Assembly: GCF_028745515.1 (NCBI RefSeq)
Contig: NZ_JAQZSG010000016.1
Coordinates: forward strand, 25,210-89,209
Reading direction: 5' to 3'
From: Paenibacillus thermotolerans
GTDB taxonomy: Bacteria; Bacillota; Bacilli; Paenibacillales; YIM-B00363
DNA: 64,000 nt
The notes beneath the pieces are model-generated. The model made no database searches. It was given only the letters and a program-made list of their open reading frames with translations, and was not told where the DNA came from. The position numbers were made by a program, and so were the translations under genes. This document shows, one piece after another, positions 53,255-62,711 of this stretch. Each line of letters opens with the position of its first letter. The first letter of the stretch is position 1.

Positions 53255-53722
53255 TCACGGGTTGGGAATGTATTCACCTTCCTTCTTGATCCATGAATAA
53301 ACATCGTTAAAAACTCTTTCTGTATCCCCATTCATCTGATATTGTTTATTGTCACTAATTATTATTCCAGATTCATTGATATCAAAGGAATAATTAGTTA
53401 GAGCGCCTTCCTTGTTTCGATAAAAGATAAACATCATAATTTTTCTGCCGGTGCTCCCTTTATATGTTCTGAGCTGCCGATGATACGATACTGTATCTAG
53501 TAAGTTGATCAACTCACTGATATTTGTCTTTTCATTAAATTGATTAAATTGTATTGAATAATGTTGCGTTTCGCCTTGAGAGATTATATGAAAAGCTATC
53601 TTTTCAACCTTAGTTGTATCTTTCATCACACTTTGAATCTTTATTGGATACGCAAAGTACCAAATTAATCCTAAAACAATGAATGCAACCATGATAGATA
53701 TTAAAAGGCGCATTTTTTTCAC
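53255..53722 (-). CDS. Membrane-anchored hypothetical protein (DUF5301-like)
   Basis: 155 aa. An N-terminal transmembrane helix (MRLLISIMVAFIVLGLIWYF) and an extracellular domain with SVMKDTTKVEKIAFHIISQG and SELINLLDTVSY, resembling DUF5301. GTG 53722 has GGGGAGGATGC in front; the longer ATG 53761 is rejected. Lies just after the second ABC exporter pair and may be associated with it. Confidence 0.7.
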   Translation of the reverse strand: MKKMRLLISIMVAFIVLGLIWYFAYPIKIQSVMKDTTKVEKIAFHIISQGETQHYSIQFNQFNEKTNISELINLLDTVSYHRQLRTYKGSTGRKIMMFIFYRNKEGALTNYSFDINESGIIISDNKQYQMNGDTERVFNDVYSWIKKEGEYIPNP

Positions 53723-53785
53723 AAAAGCATCCTCCCCTTCACCGCGAGTTAACGTTACCATAATCCCCTAAGTGACTTGTACAGT

Positions 53786-55594
53786 TTAAAAGATCGCATT
53801 CCCATTCATCGCATACCAGGAAGCCTGCCCGCGAAACGAACCTGCATATAAGCCATCCAGCTGCATAAGCTCATCGTGGGTGCCATCCTCCGCAATCGTC
53901 CCGTTATGCAGAACGAGAATGCGGTCGGAATAACGTGCCCACCCCAGCCTATGAGATACGAACACCGCCAACTTCCCCTGGACCAGCCTTTTGCAACTGT
54001 TATAAAGTTCCATCTCACCGCTAGGATCGATGGCCGAGGTTGGCTCGTCAAAGGCGACCACATCACTATTGCGCAGCAAGGCCCTTGCTATTGCAAGCCG
54101 CTGCCACTGTCCTCCCGAAAGCTCACGCCCGTCTTCCCACACAGATGTCAGCATCAGGTTTAGACCTTCGTCGCTCTCTCCTAAAGAATGAAGTCCGCAC
54201 GCATCTAATGCAGCTTGAATGCTTTTGTCATCTTTAGCATGAATGGATTGGCCGGCTGTGACATATTCCCGTATAGTTAGAGGATAGTGTCCGCAATCTT
54301 GAAATACCGCACTTACGCTTTTCCATAATAAAATTTTGTCCAAATATCGGATATCATGACCATTGAGGGTGATTCGTCCTTCACTCGGCTCGAACAGTCC
54401 CAGCATCAATTTGATAAAAGTTGACTTTCCAGCGCCGTTATCGCCAACAAGCGCAACCGTTTGACCCGCATAAAGCGTAATATTTAGTCCGTGCAACACC
54501 GACTCTTCTACACCCGGATAACGAAAGGAGACGTTTTCAAATCGAATCGTATTTATCGGCTTCTTGAGGACCTCCAATTGATGTGACGACACTTTAACAG
54601 GTTCGATCAAAAACTCAGCCAGATCGGATGCTTTCACGCCCTGCACATAAAGTTTGCTTAACGACCATGACATCTGCAAGGGGACGCCTTGTGCTTGAAA
54701 TATGGTTTGAAACACGATTGCAACCGTACCTACCGTAACCGCTCCAACATCAAGCCGATACATCATGATAGCTAGAGACGTAAACATGGTCGCCATGAAC
54801 CAGGTGGCGAACCAAGCCGACATCTTCCCCTCTTGTCTTCTGTAATTGTTTCGCGTGATCTCATACGCGCTCGCCTTGCCGTACCATAATTGCCTAAAAT
54901 AACTTGTAGCGCGAAACACCTTCAGTTCTTTCAATACTTTCGGCTCCGATAGCGACTGTTTCAAATAATCGGCCATTCGGCCGTCTGTCGTCAGCGCTCG
55001 TGCGCTCTGTTTAACGGCAATTTCAAGGCGAAGCCTCTGGATGAGAACGATCATGCTGACGGCTAATAGTAATATAGATAACGTAGGATGACCGGCAGAT
55101 ACTACAACAAGCATCCCTGCGAATGTGCAAATTAGACGTATCGTATCCGCTAAGTTTTTCAAAATGCCGGTCAACTCCTCTCCCGCTGCCGCCTGTGCCC
55201 TGCTTAGACGGTCATAGTACTCGGAATTTTCCAACTGCTCTAAAGAGGAGTGGATACTACGATTTTGAATCTCCGTTAACATGTGTAGTGAAGCCCGATT
55301 TGCCATCAATGTGTCGCTCATTTTTCTTGTAAATCCGAGCAGAGCCGCTCCTATGGACGCGCCTACAAGCAGAAGCAGCGACGGCCAAACTTCCCGGAAC
55401 ACAGTATCCCATTCCTTTCCTGCATAGCGGATCGCTATGTCGATCAGCTGCCGTTCCGCCGTTGCCAGAGGCACAATAACCAAACCCGATAATAGCGGAA
55501 CCATTGACCATAGCAAAATCAAAAAAGGGTGCTTCATCGCAATCAGCTTCAGAAGCTTTACTATTCCAAAAGCCCGCTGTTTGTATTGATCCAA
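53786..55594 (-). CDS. ABC exporter half-transporter (permease plus ATPase)
   Basis: 602 aa. Walker A VGDNGAGKSTF, signature ELSGGQWQRLAIARAL, Walker B VVAFDEPTSAIDP, H-loop VSHRLGW, all intact. The membrane domain fills the first 330 residues. It follows a second half-transporter gene by 26 nt, so the pair forms a heterodimer. Not closely related to the 46-50 kb pair, despite identical layout. Confidence 0.92.
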   Translation of the reverse strand: MDQYKQRAFGIVKLLKLIAMKHPFLILLWSMVPLLSGLVIVPLATAERQLIDIAIRYAGKEWDTVFREVWPSLLLLVGASIGAALLGFTRKMSDTLMANRASLHMLTEIQNRSIHSSLEQLENSEYYDRLSRAQAAAGEELTGILKNLADTIRLICTFAGMLVVVSAGHPTLSILLLAVSMIVLIQRLRLEIAVKQSARALTTDGRMADYLKQSLSEPKVLKELKVFRATSYFRQLWYGKASAYEITRNNYRRQEGKMSAWFATWFMATMFTSLAIMMYRLDVGAVTVGTVAIVFQTIFQAQGVPLQMSWSLSKLYVQGVKASDLAEFLIEPVKVSSHQLEVLKKPINTIRFENVSFRYPGVEESVLHGLNITLYAGQTVALVGDNGAGKSTFIKLMLGLFEPSEGRITLNGHDIRYLDKILLWKSVSAVFQDCGHYPLTIREYVTAGQSIHAKDDKSIQAALDACGLHSLGESDEGLNLMLTSVWEDGRELSGGQWQRLAIARALLRNSDVVAFDEPTSAIDPSGEMELYNSCKRLVQGKLAVFVSHRLGWARYSDRILVLHNGTIAEDGTHDELMQLDGLYAGSFRGQASWYAMNGNAIF

Positions 55595-55620
55595 ACCGTA
55601 TCCTCCCTATACCTTGATCA

Positions 55621-57360
55621 TCATGCATACCATGCAGACTGAAGATGATATAACCGCGCATATTCGCCTTGCCGCTCCATCAATTGCTCATGAGTCCCTT
55701 GTTCAACTAGATTGCCTTCCTTCAAAACGATGATGCGATCGGCTAGCCTCGCGGCTCCTAATCTATGAGTTACAAGAATCGCCGTTTGTCCGGCAGCCGC
55801 TTGTAGAAAATCGGAAAACGACTGTTTCTCCGCTTTGGGATCGAGTGAAGCGGTCGGTTCATCAAAGACGAGGAAGCTTTCGCCTCGCATAAACGCTCTT
55901 GCCACTGCAACCTTTTGCCACTGCCCGCCCGATAAATCAGAGCGTCCGAATTCCGTTCCCACGATTTCATCAATCCGTGTGGTCAGCCCGCCGATCCCCG
56001 CTTTCTCGAGAGAGTTGCAAATCATAGAGTCTTCTTCGATGTTATTCATATCACCGACAGCTACATTTTCCCGTAAACTCAATTGATAACGGGTAAAATC
56101 TTGAAAGACGACCGATGCTCGATAAGCAGAATCTCCGGCATTGACAGCACCTTGTTCCGTCATCCAACGGACCGTCCCTTCATCTGGGTTATACAGTCCT
56201 AGCAGAAGCTTTACTAAAGTTGATTTACCGGAACCATTTTCGCCTACGATTGCTACTTTTGATCCAGGCTCAATCTCGAAGCTGATCTGCTGCAACGTCG
56301 GTCGGCGATAGGGCGTTTTATCATATCGGAATACCAACCGTTCAACCTTCAACCCAATTTTTCCGGCATATCCAGTTTCATCGGCAAACCGGTCGTCTTC
56401 GAGCTCACGGTATGAAATAAAGTCATGCCCGCGGATCACCATTTGCGTCAGGGTTCCTACCTGTTTCACGGCATTCGGAATCGCTCCGGCCAATATGGTT
56501 ATACACTGAAACAACATGACGTAATCACCGGCGGAACGTGAATTGCTCGTACTTGTCAGCATGATGATAAGGATCGCAACCCCGCTTATCAACGCAAGCG
56601 ACATTTCCGGAACGAGCTTGCTCCTCTCGCTTTTGACCAGTGCTTGTTCGTTCCGCTTGCTTGCATCCTGAAAATATCCGATCCAGCGCTGCTGCAGTAT
56701 AGATCCAAGGCCGAAAATCCGCATTTCTTTTGCAGGGCTTTTGGAAATAAGCAGATTGTGGATATGATCAGCCAACCTGAACGTTGAAGTTTGATTTATT
56801 TTAAAATGCTCCAAACGGGCATCTATTGAGGAAAATAACCAGCCTTGGAAGCTGCCGAAGGAAATTAAAAAAATAGCTAATGGCCAGTACCCCATCCAAC
56901 AGATGACACCAAATAAAAATACAGTTTGCAAACTATTCAGTAGAAGACTCATACCTTCTAGATATACAGAATCAGGGGAGTACATCAATGCGCGATTTCG
57001 CAAGTCTTTCACCGCAGGCAATTCCGTCAGACGAAAAGGCAACCGCGCCGTCTTCTCGACTACAGCACGTTCTTTTTGGAGAGTGCCGATTTCGTAGATC
57101 CGCGTATGCATGAGCAATGATGAGGAACCGATAAAAGCCGAGGCTGTCATAAGGATGGCAAGAAAAGCACACAAGACGATCAAAGTTAATACTGAACCCG
57201 GTCGGCCCCATAGTTGAATGCTGTCAATCACAAGTTTAATTAAGATCAGTCTAAGCGGCAGCAGCAACATGTTGAGTGTGTCGAGCACCGCTTTTCGCTT
57301 CATCGGCCTCTGATCATCGCTGCCAATCATTTGTACCGAATACATAAAAATGCGATACAT
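55621..57360 (-). CDS. ABC exporter half-transporter (permease plus ATPase)
   Basis: 579 aa. Walker A VGENGSGKSTLVKL, signature DLSGGQWQKVAVARAF, Walker B LVFDEPTASLDP, H-loop VTHRLGA. First of two exporter genes. ATG 57360 has only a weak, distant GGGGGGA; a second ATG at about codon 13 is possible. The upstream 270 bp contain AT-rich promoter-like sequence and two hairpins, with no gene. Confidence 0.9.
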   Translation of the reverse strand: MYRIFMYSVQMIGSDDQRPMKRKAVLDTLNMLLLPLRLILIKLVIDSIQLWGRPGSVLTLIVLCAFLAILMTASAFIGSSSLLMHTRIYEIGTLQKERAVVEKTARLPFRLTELPAVKDLRNRALMYSPDSVYLEGMSLLLNSLQTVFLFGVICWMGYWPLAIFLISFGSFQGWLFSSIDARLEHFKINQTSTFRLADHIHNLLISKSPAKEMRIFGLGSILQQRWIGYFQDASKRNEQALVKSERSKLVPEMSLALISGVAILIIMLTSTSNSRSAGDYVMLFQCITILAGAIPNAVKQVGTLTQMVIRGHDFISYRELEDDRFADETGYAGKIGLKVERLVFRYDKTPYRRPTLQQISFEIEPGSKVAIVGENGSGKSTLVKLLLGLYNPDEGTVRWMTEQGAVNAGDSAYRASVVFQDFTRYQLSLRENVAVGDMNNIEEDSMICNSLEKAGIGGLTTRIDEIVGTEFGRSDLSGGQWQKVAVARAFMRGESFLVFDEPTASLDPKAEKQSFSDFLQAAAGQTAILVTHRLGAARLADRIIVLKEGNLVEQGTHEQLMERQGEYARLYHLQSAWYA

Positions 57361-57535
57361 CTCGGTTATGATGAAAATCCCCCCATCGATTCGATATTGA
57401 AAAATGTATCCTAATATAGAAAAAAAGTGTAGACTGTTATTTCACCGGTATGTATAATAATATTATCGAAGGCAAGGATACCCGTGCTTTATTTGAATTC
57501 ACCCAAAAACCGTAATACCATCTTCAGTATTTACT

Positions 57536-57556
57536 AAGACACCTTTAGGGTGTCTT
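57536..57556. terminator. Small hairpin with T tract
   Basis: AAGACACC pairs with GGTGTCTT around a 5-nt loop, followed by TT on the plus strand and flanked by A/T. No plus-strand gene ends here, so it may be left from a lost gene, or part of the exporter promoter region. Confidence 0.45.
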
Positions 57557-57583
57557 TTATGTTTATACAACCCACACCAAACA

Positions 57584-57611
57584 GAAAAAGCAGGTTGCCG
57601 AAGCGACCTGC
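57584..57611 (-). terminator. Intrinsic terminator of the APH-like gene
   Basis: GCAGGTCGC-TTCG-GCAACCTGC with one mismatched pair, followed on the minus strand by TTTTT, 22 nt past the stop codon. Confidence 0.88.
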
Positions 57612-57633
57612 ATGTGCGCGTTAGTGCAATCGC

Positions 57634-58530
57634 TTAACGAAACGGGACGGCGTCCTGTCCCATCAGCGGTGAACGCTCCAACAATTTCTTGATGATCCAG
57701 CCGTCGTCACGAGTGCCTTTCTTCAGGTGCCTACATGCCCCCTCAATAAGTCCCGCCCACCACATTGGCGCGAGCAGTTCCCACTCCACCGGCTCAAGAG
57801 GCGAAACTTCATCATAACCATAAATCACTTCGTCGTACTTTCCCCGCCACGAGAGCGCAAATTCGCCGACTCTATGATCCCAATGAGCAAGCTCAAAGTC
57901 GAGTATACCGGAGAGCTTCCCATCTTGGAATCGTAAGTTCCAAGGTGTAAAATCACCATGGATCACGATACCTGGCCGGGAATGCAACTGCAGTCCCTCC
58001 ACCCGTTTGCGAGCACGTTCGAGGTGCCACCGCAAAATGCGTATTTCTTCCGGTCTATTCTTTTCATTTTCTGACAGCAATATATCTAACTCGTCGTCGA
58101 ATAGGATCTCCTCACATCGCCGCCAATCCTTACGCTGTCCAATTCCGCTGAGTCTCTTAAGATCATTGTGGAATTGCGCTATAAGGCGTCCCCTGGCTCG
58201 CTGCTCGGCTGCCGGATTCTCGACAGAGGGCGGTTCACCTTGAAGATAAGGGAACAACCCCCAGAATTGCTCCCCCGACTCAATCGGCCCTTCAATGACG
58301 GATGCAACAGGCCATCCAAGTTCGGCAATGCTCTTGAGCAGATTTGCCTCATACTCGATATCATCGATGTGAGTTGCTTTATGCCAGAGGCGTAGTACAA
58401 GGCGTTCGTTATTACAGTTCACAAGCCAATGTTGGTTGAGTCTCCCTCCCAGCGGAGCGACTACATTGATATTAAGCTTTTCTAAGAGTTCACCACTTGG
58501 CAGCATCGAGTCTGCACTATTGCTCACCAT
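57634..58530 (-). CDS. Aminoglycoside phosphotransferase family kinase
   Basis: 298 aa. Nucleotide Lys region LVLRLWHKA, catalytic loop VIHGDFTPWNLRF and metal-site GILDFELAHWD are all intact. Many Firmicute relatives are homoserine- or choline-kinase-like and do not give drug resistance, so the substrate is open. ATG 58530 follows GGGAGGTTGA. It overlaps the upstream GNAT gene by 7 nt, so the two are coupled. Confidence 0.9.
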   Translation of the reverse strand: MVSNSADSMLPSGELLEKLNINVVAPLGGRLNQHWLVNCNNERLVLRLWHKATHIDDIEYEANLLKSIAELGWPVASVIEGPIESGEQFWGLFPYLQGEPPSVENPAAEQRARGRLIAQFHNDLKRLSGIGQRKDWRRCEEILFDDELDILLSENEKNRPEEIRILRWHLERARKRVEGLQLHSRPGIVIHGDFTPWNLRFQDGKLSGILDFELAHWDHRVGEFALSWRGKYDEVIYGYDEVSPLEPVEWELLAPMWWAGLIEGACRHLKKGTRDDGWIIKKLLERSPLMGQDAVPFR

Positions 58531-59303
58531 TCAACCTCCCTTCTCTCAGTTTGCGAAAAAATGTATGTATCTTTTACACGATACCAATACTGATATATTT
58601 CTGAATATCCTAATTTTTCATACAGCCTAATGGCGGGGAGGTTGTTTGCTACAACCGCCAAATAGCTCGATCGAGCACCGTTATCCTTTCCCCATTGCAA
58701 AAGATGCCGTATCATCTGTTCTCCGAATCCTTGGTTCCTGAATGATTGATCCGTGATAATATCATACAACCCTATATAATCTCGTTCGATCACCGCAAAA
58801 CCACAAGCGATCACCTGTTTATTGTGATACAGAGAAATGAACCCTTTTTTCGTCCTGATGTTGGAAAGCATTCGTTCGATTGTAGCCATATGATTACCTT
58901 TAAGGCCACTCAATCTACAGAACATCTGGATCCATTCCGCGTCGATTCGATCATCAATCTTTACATTTTGGAACTCGGGGGCTTGGATTTGATCTAATCT
59001 CCGTGTCTGGACACTGGTAAGGTCTATCTGATCATAGCCTTCTTCCTCTAAGACTTTATCAAGGTTATAAGGATGAATGAATGGCGTAATCTTAAAGGTG
59101 GTCCGCAATTGGTTAGCCGTGTAGATTTTCTCGCATTCTTGGATTTTGTGACGCAGGTCTAGTGATGAGCCGTAGATCGGACTGATCGAATTAGCCCGCT
59201 TCGTATATCCGTCCGCAAAACGTAATAACCAACCGTCGTACATTAAAGTTGATAAAGACTGCCAGTGATTTAATGATAATTCTTCAACCAACTTTTTTTC
59301 CAT
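58524..59303 (-). CDS. GNAT family N-acetyltransferase
   Basis: 259 aa. N-terminal domain with WLLRFADGYTKRANSISP, typical of the YobR-like group, and a C-terminal GNAT with SFRNQGFGEQMIRHLLQWG and AIRLYEKLGYSEIYQYWYR. Followed directly by the APH-like kinase with a 7-nt overlap. Driven by a promoter with an operator-like palindrome (59320-59364). Confidence 0.92.
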   Translation of the reverse strand: MEKKLVEELSLNHWQSLSTLMYDGWLLRFADGYTKRANSISPIYGSSLDLRHKIQECEKIYTANQLRTTFKITPFIHPYNLDKVLEEEGYDQIDLTSVQTRRLDQIQAPEFQNVKIDDRIDAEWIQMFCRLSGLKGNHMATIERMLSNIRTKKGFISLYHNKQVIACGFAVIERDYIGLYDIITDQSFRNQGFGEQMIRHLLQWGKDNGARSSYLAVVANNLPAIRLYEKLGYSEIYQYWYRVKDTYIFSQTERREVEW

Positions 59304-59319
59304 AAATGCCCTCCAGCGA

Positions 59320-59364
59320 ATTGTATATTAATACAATTTAATGCATTAATATACATTATGCAAG
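59320..59364 (-). promoter_or_regulatory. Promoter with palindromic operator for the GNAT-APH operon
   Basis: Minus strand: TTGCAT (59364-59359), 17-nt spacer, TAAATT (59341-59336). The 20-bp palindrome AATTGTATATTAATACAATT (59320-59339; 8-bp arms) covers the -10 and the start, 17 nt before the ATG. A second palindrome, TTAATGCATTAA, lies at 59339-59350. The first resembles the MarR-site TTGTATTAATACAA at 17978, with two more central bases. Confidence 0.65.
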
Positions 59365-59446
59365 AGATATTCGCTGACTGGCCCCACCTACAGCGTCCTA
59401 ACCCCCCTTTGAGTAGCTGTGCGTAGTAAAATCAATCGCTCAAAAA

Positions 59447-59487
59447 AACCGGGCAAGATTCCTCTCGGATGAGGATCTTACCCGGTT
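59447..59487 (-). terminator. Orphan intrinsic terminator
   Basis: AACCGGGcAAGATtCCTC pairs with GAGGaTCTTaCCCGGTT, 17-bp stem with two mismatches and a 6-nt loop, with a seven-T run on the minus strand. No gene ends here on the minus strand (next gene upstream on that strand is far off), so it is either a leftover of a lost gene or part of the helD leader. Confidence 0.7.
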
Positions 59488-59626
59488 ATTTCGCGAACAT
59501 TTGTTCTATTAAAAGTAGCCATTACCTATTTAACATCATAGCAAACAGTAAAACATAAGTCTATTTCTTTTTTGAAAAACATGCCAATATATGTATCAGG
59601 CTTTGAAATATTTAGGAGGTACTGTT

Positions 59627-61681
59627 ATGAGCACTCAAAATGCCTTTAGTGAAGAAGATGCCCGATTGAATGAAACTTTGATGGAAATTGAACGACAACG
59701 TTCCCAACTAAAACCACGTTATTTTGGCGACGATTTTACCGAGCAAGTATTGGACGCTAAGCAAGCACAAACATTGGATCGCCTGGAGCAGCTTTATTCA
59801 GAACCTTACTTTGGCCGCCTTGACTTTCAGGAGGAGGGCGTACCTCAAACGATGAAGCTTTATATCGGTAAGCGAGGCATGGAGTGTGGAGATACCGGTC
59901 ATCCGTATATCATTGATTGGAGAACTCCTATAGCAAGCTTATTTTATTCATTTACCGGTGGGGACACTGCTGTGTCTTACGAGGCGCCCGATGGGGTAAT
60001 TAAAGGAGAAATACACCGTAAGCGCAATGTATCTATTCGCGAACATACTTTACTCCGTGTGGTGGATAGCTATGTACGTGGGGGCGAAAACAACATTGGC
60101 CTTGGCGATGAGTTCCTCTTGTATCGTCTTGGAGAAAAAAAGGATAACCGTCTGCGGGATATTGTCTCTACGATTCAGGCTGAGCAAGATCGAATCATAC
60201 GGGCCCCACGAAATCTAGCCTTGATTATTCAAGGAACGGCCGGATCCGGAAAAACTACTGTTGCTTTGCACCGGCTTGCATTTTTAATGTATCAATATCA
60301 GGATAAAATGCGGGCGGAAAGAATGATCATTTTTGCTCCAAATACGATGTTTCTCGACTATATCTCCGGTGTGCTCCCTGAACTGGGGGTGGGCAATGTC
60401 AAACAAACTACATTTACGGAATGGGCACTAGACCTGCTGAGCGGTATAGACGGGCAAGTAAATCTTTCCAACGACAAATCTGAAGGAATCCTATGGTTTT
60501 CGCTGGAAGATCAGGAACCAACGACTATGGATCAAGCACCGGGAAGACTTAAAGGGTCTACTGCCTTCATGAACGAGATAAACGCCAAGCTTCGAAGTTT
60601 TGAAGAAAATTATATTAAAGACATAGATTTTATCCCATGGGAAGATTGCATATTGCCGGCACAAACTATTCGCCGTTGGTTTTACGAGGAATATCGCCAT
60701 TATCCTATAGCCGCCCGCAGAGAACGATTAATCGGTCGAATAAATCGATGGTTAGAAATGCAGCTTAAAGAAGTAGCTGACAGTAAGAAGCGTAAAGTGA
60801 TAAGTAAATCAGCAAAACATTGTTTGCGATCCTATATTAAGCACATTCCGGAAGTTAATGTATTCTCCTTTTACAGAAGCTTATTTCCCAAAGACTCGTA
60901 TCTCGAGAAAAAATATGTCCAGCAGGAAGATCTCGCTCCGCTTATTTGGATTCACTTCACATTCAATGGATTGCCAAAACAATTGTTTGACCATGTGGTG
61001 GTTGACGAAGCACAGGATGCCTCTCCTTTCCAGATCGCACTGCTAAAAAAATGCATGCTTGAGCCCTCGTTTACGATACTGGGGGATTTGGCGCAAGGAA
61101 TCCATGATTACCGTGGAATTCGTCGCTGGGAGGAGATAATGGAATTGTTTCATGTCGAACAAATCTCGTATCACGAACTAATACAAAGCTATCGGTCGAC
61201 GCTGGAAATTATCGAATTTGCAAATCACATTTTACCCTTTACTGATTCGGCGGTTCCGTCAGCGCAACCCGTGTTTCGCAGCGGTGAACCTGTATCGTTC
61301 ATTCCGATCACTTCGGAAAATGAGCGATTATCAACGTTGAAATCCATTATTCACGAATATCAAAGTGAAGGTATGCAAACCATCGCAATAATTGGACGTA
61401 CATTCGAGGACTGCTTAAAAATACACACAGATTTATCGGATATGGGTTTCTCAGCATTTTTGATTTCGGAAGGGCAGCGAAAGTATCAAGGAGGCATTTC
61501 AATTGTTCCGGTATACTTGTCCAAGGGGCTAGAATTTGATGCAGCATTAATTATAGATGTCGATAAAAGACGATATACTTCTTCACCTAAGGACGCGAAA
61601 TTATTATATGTCGGCTGTACCCGAGCGCTGCATAGATTAACACTGCTTTATCATGGAGAACCATCACCGTTGATACAATGA
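59627..61681 (+). CDS. helD: HelD-like RNA polymerase recycling ATPase (UvrD superfamily 1)
   Basis: 684 aa. N-terminal coiled arm (RLNETLMEIERQRSQLKPRY), Walker A GTAGSGKTT (203-211), Walker B VVVDEAQDAS, the QSYRST motif, and C-terminal VYLSKGLEFDAALI and LYVGCTRALHRL. HelD frees stalled RNA polymerase from DNA and, in some actinobacteria, removes rifampicin. Firmicute HelD is about 760-775 aa, so this copy is shorter. ATG 59627 has TAGGAGGTACTGTT in front; ATG 59591 is rejected. Confidence 0.9.
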   Translation: MSTQNAFSEEDARLNETLMEIERQRSQLKPRYFGDDFTEQVLDAKQAQTLDRLEQLYSEPYFGRLDFQEEGVPQTMKLYIGKRGMECGDTGHPYIIDWRTPIASLFYSFTGGDTAVSYEAPDGVIKGEIHRKRNVSIREHTLLRVVDSYVRGGENNIGLGDEFLLYRLGEKKDNRLRDIVSTIQAEQDRIIRAPRNLALIIQGTAGSGKTTVALHRLAFLMYQYQDKMRAERMIIFAPNTMFLDYISGVLPELGVGNVKQTTFTEWALDLLSGIDGQVNLSNDKSEGILWFSLEDQEPTTMDQAPGRLKGSTAFMNEINAKLRSFEENYIKDIDFIPWEDCILPAQTIRRWFYEEYRHYPIAARRERLIGRINRWLEMQLKEVADSKKRKVISKSAKHCLRSYIKHIPEVNVFSFYRSLFPKDSYLEKKYVQQEDLAPLIWIHFTFNGLPKQLFDHVVVDEAQDASPFQIALLKKCMLEPSFTILGDLAQGIHDYRGIRRWEEIMELFHVEQISYHELIQSYRSTLEIIEFANHILPFTDSAVPSAQPVFRSGEPVSFIPITSENERLSTLKSIIHEYQSEGMQTIAIIGRTFEDCLKIHTDLSDMGFSAFLISEGQRKYQGGISIVPVYLSKGLEFDAALIIDVDKRRYTSSPKDAKLLYVGCTRALHRLTLLYHGEPSPLIQ

Positions 61682-61687
61682 TCAACT

Positions 61688-61719
61688 TGTCGTCCGACAA
61701 CATGTCGGACGACATTTTT
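61688..61719 (+). terminator. Intrinsic terminator of helD
   Basis: TGTCGTCCGACA-ACA-TGTCGGACGACA, a perfect 12-bp stem followed by TTTTT, 6 nt after the stop codon. Confidence 0.93.
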
Positions 61720-61738
61720 ACTTTCATCTCATTTACAT

Positions 61739-62593
61739 TTACCGAGCATTTACCTCCAGCACATTGCCGGTTTCATCTTCTATCACGCGAATATAATTAT
61801 CGTCGATTAACTGAATTTTCCCATCCGGCCGCATGTTTTCATGCTGCTCGGTTAACCCGTGAGCGACTGCTTTGCGAATCAAGCCTTGATTCTTGAACAC
61901 CAATGTATGCAGGTCGTAATCGCCGGTCATTCGATCAGCATAAACAACGGTTACTATCAGTAAATTTTTAGGGGTCCACTTGAAGTTTAATGTGAGATTA
62001 TGAGTATTCACATTCATATCCTTCAGTCCCAACGGTATCGAATCCTTATGCCCCGTATAGACATTGGTAATCTCAAGATCCCCTTCGCCTGCGCGAATCA
62101 TATAGCTGTGTCCCATCATACTTCCATAAAATGTATCGTTATAATTTTTCAGTCCCGTAACGGTCACTTTTCCTGTCTCCTTGTTCCATTCGGCCACTTC
62201 ACCGTCCAAGACGGCTGCGAGGAATCGGATCGGAACATAGAGATGACTAATATACCACACAGGTTCCCTTCCCATATCTACCTTTTGACCGTCCACTTCG
62301 GCGAACCTGCTTCCCATGTGAACGACAATGCGCTTCTTATTCCCGCTTAAGAACGCCGTGTCTTCACCTTCCATACCCCAACGCAAGCTTGCCGCACTTC
62401 CGAGCGTGAAAAAACTTCCGTAAGTTACTCCGTCCTTAAGAAGCGTATCCACATGGCTTTTACGTCCATCCTCCCATACCGTTTCCAGCACGACATACTT
62501 GGAAGCCGCATTTGCCATATGCGCTCCCGCTGACAAGAGCATCGGCATAATAAGAATAATAACGGCGGCAATTTTCCATTTGTTGATCTTCAA
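61739..62593 (-). CDS. Exported stalk-domain protein (copper amine oxidase N-terminal-like)
   Basis: 284 aa. Signal peptide KIAAVIILIMPMLLSAGAHMANA followed by a domain with FFTLGSAASLRWGMEG, RIVVHMGSRFAEVDGQKV and WYISHLYVPIRFLAAVLDGEV, the pattern of stalk domains common in exported Paenibacillus proteins. The rest of the sequence (YNDTFYGSMMGHSYMIRAG) is unassigned. TTG 62593 has AAGGAG 11 nt before. A cell-surface role is likely. Confidence 0.8.
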   Translation of the reverse strand: MKINKWKIAAVIILIMPMLLSAGAHMANAASKYVVLETVWEDGRKSHVDTLLKDGVTYGSFFTLGSAASLRWGMEGEDTAFLSGNKKRIVVHMGSRFAEVDGQKVDMGREPVWYISHLYVPIRFLAAVLDGEVAEWNKETGKVTVTGLKNYNDTFYGSMMGHSYMIRAGEGDLEITNVYTGHKDSIPLGLKDMNVNTHNLTLNFKWTPKNLLIVTVVYADRMTGDYDLHTLVFKNQGLIRKAVAHGLTEQHENMRPDGKIQLIDDNYIRVIEDETGNVLEVNAR

Positions 62594-62711
62594 ATTTCGT
62601 AACACTCCTTAAAATTACTCAGAAGTCTTTGCATATCCTTAGACGCAATTACAGTTGTTTGGTTGCATCGATACGATATATGCCGTTGTTTCCAGGGTGA
62701 TTTTGAATCCA

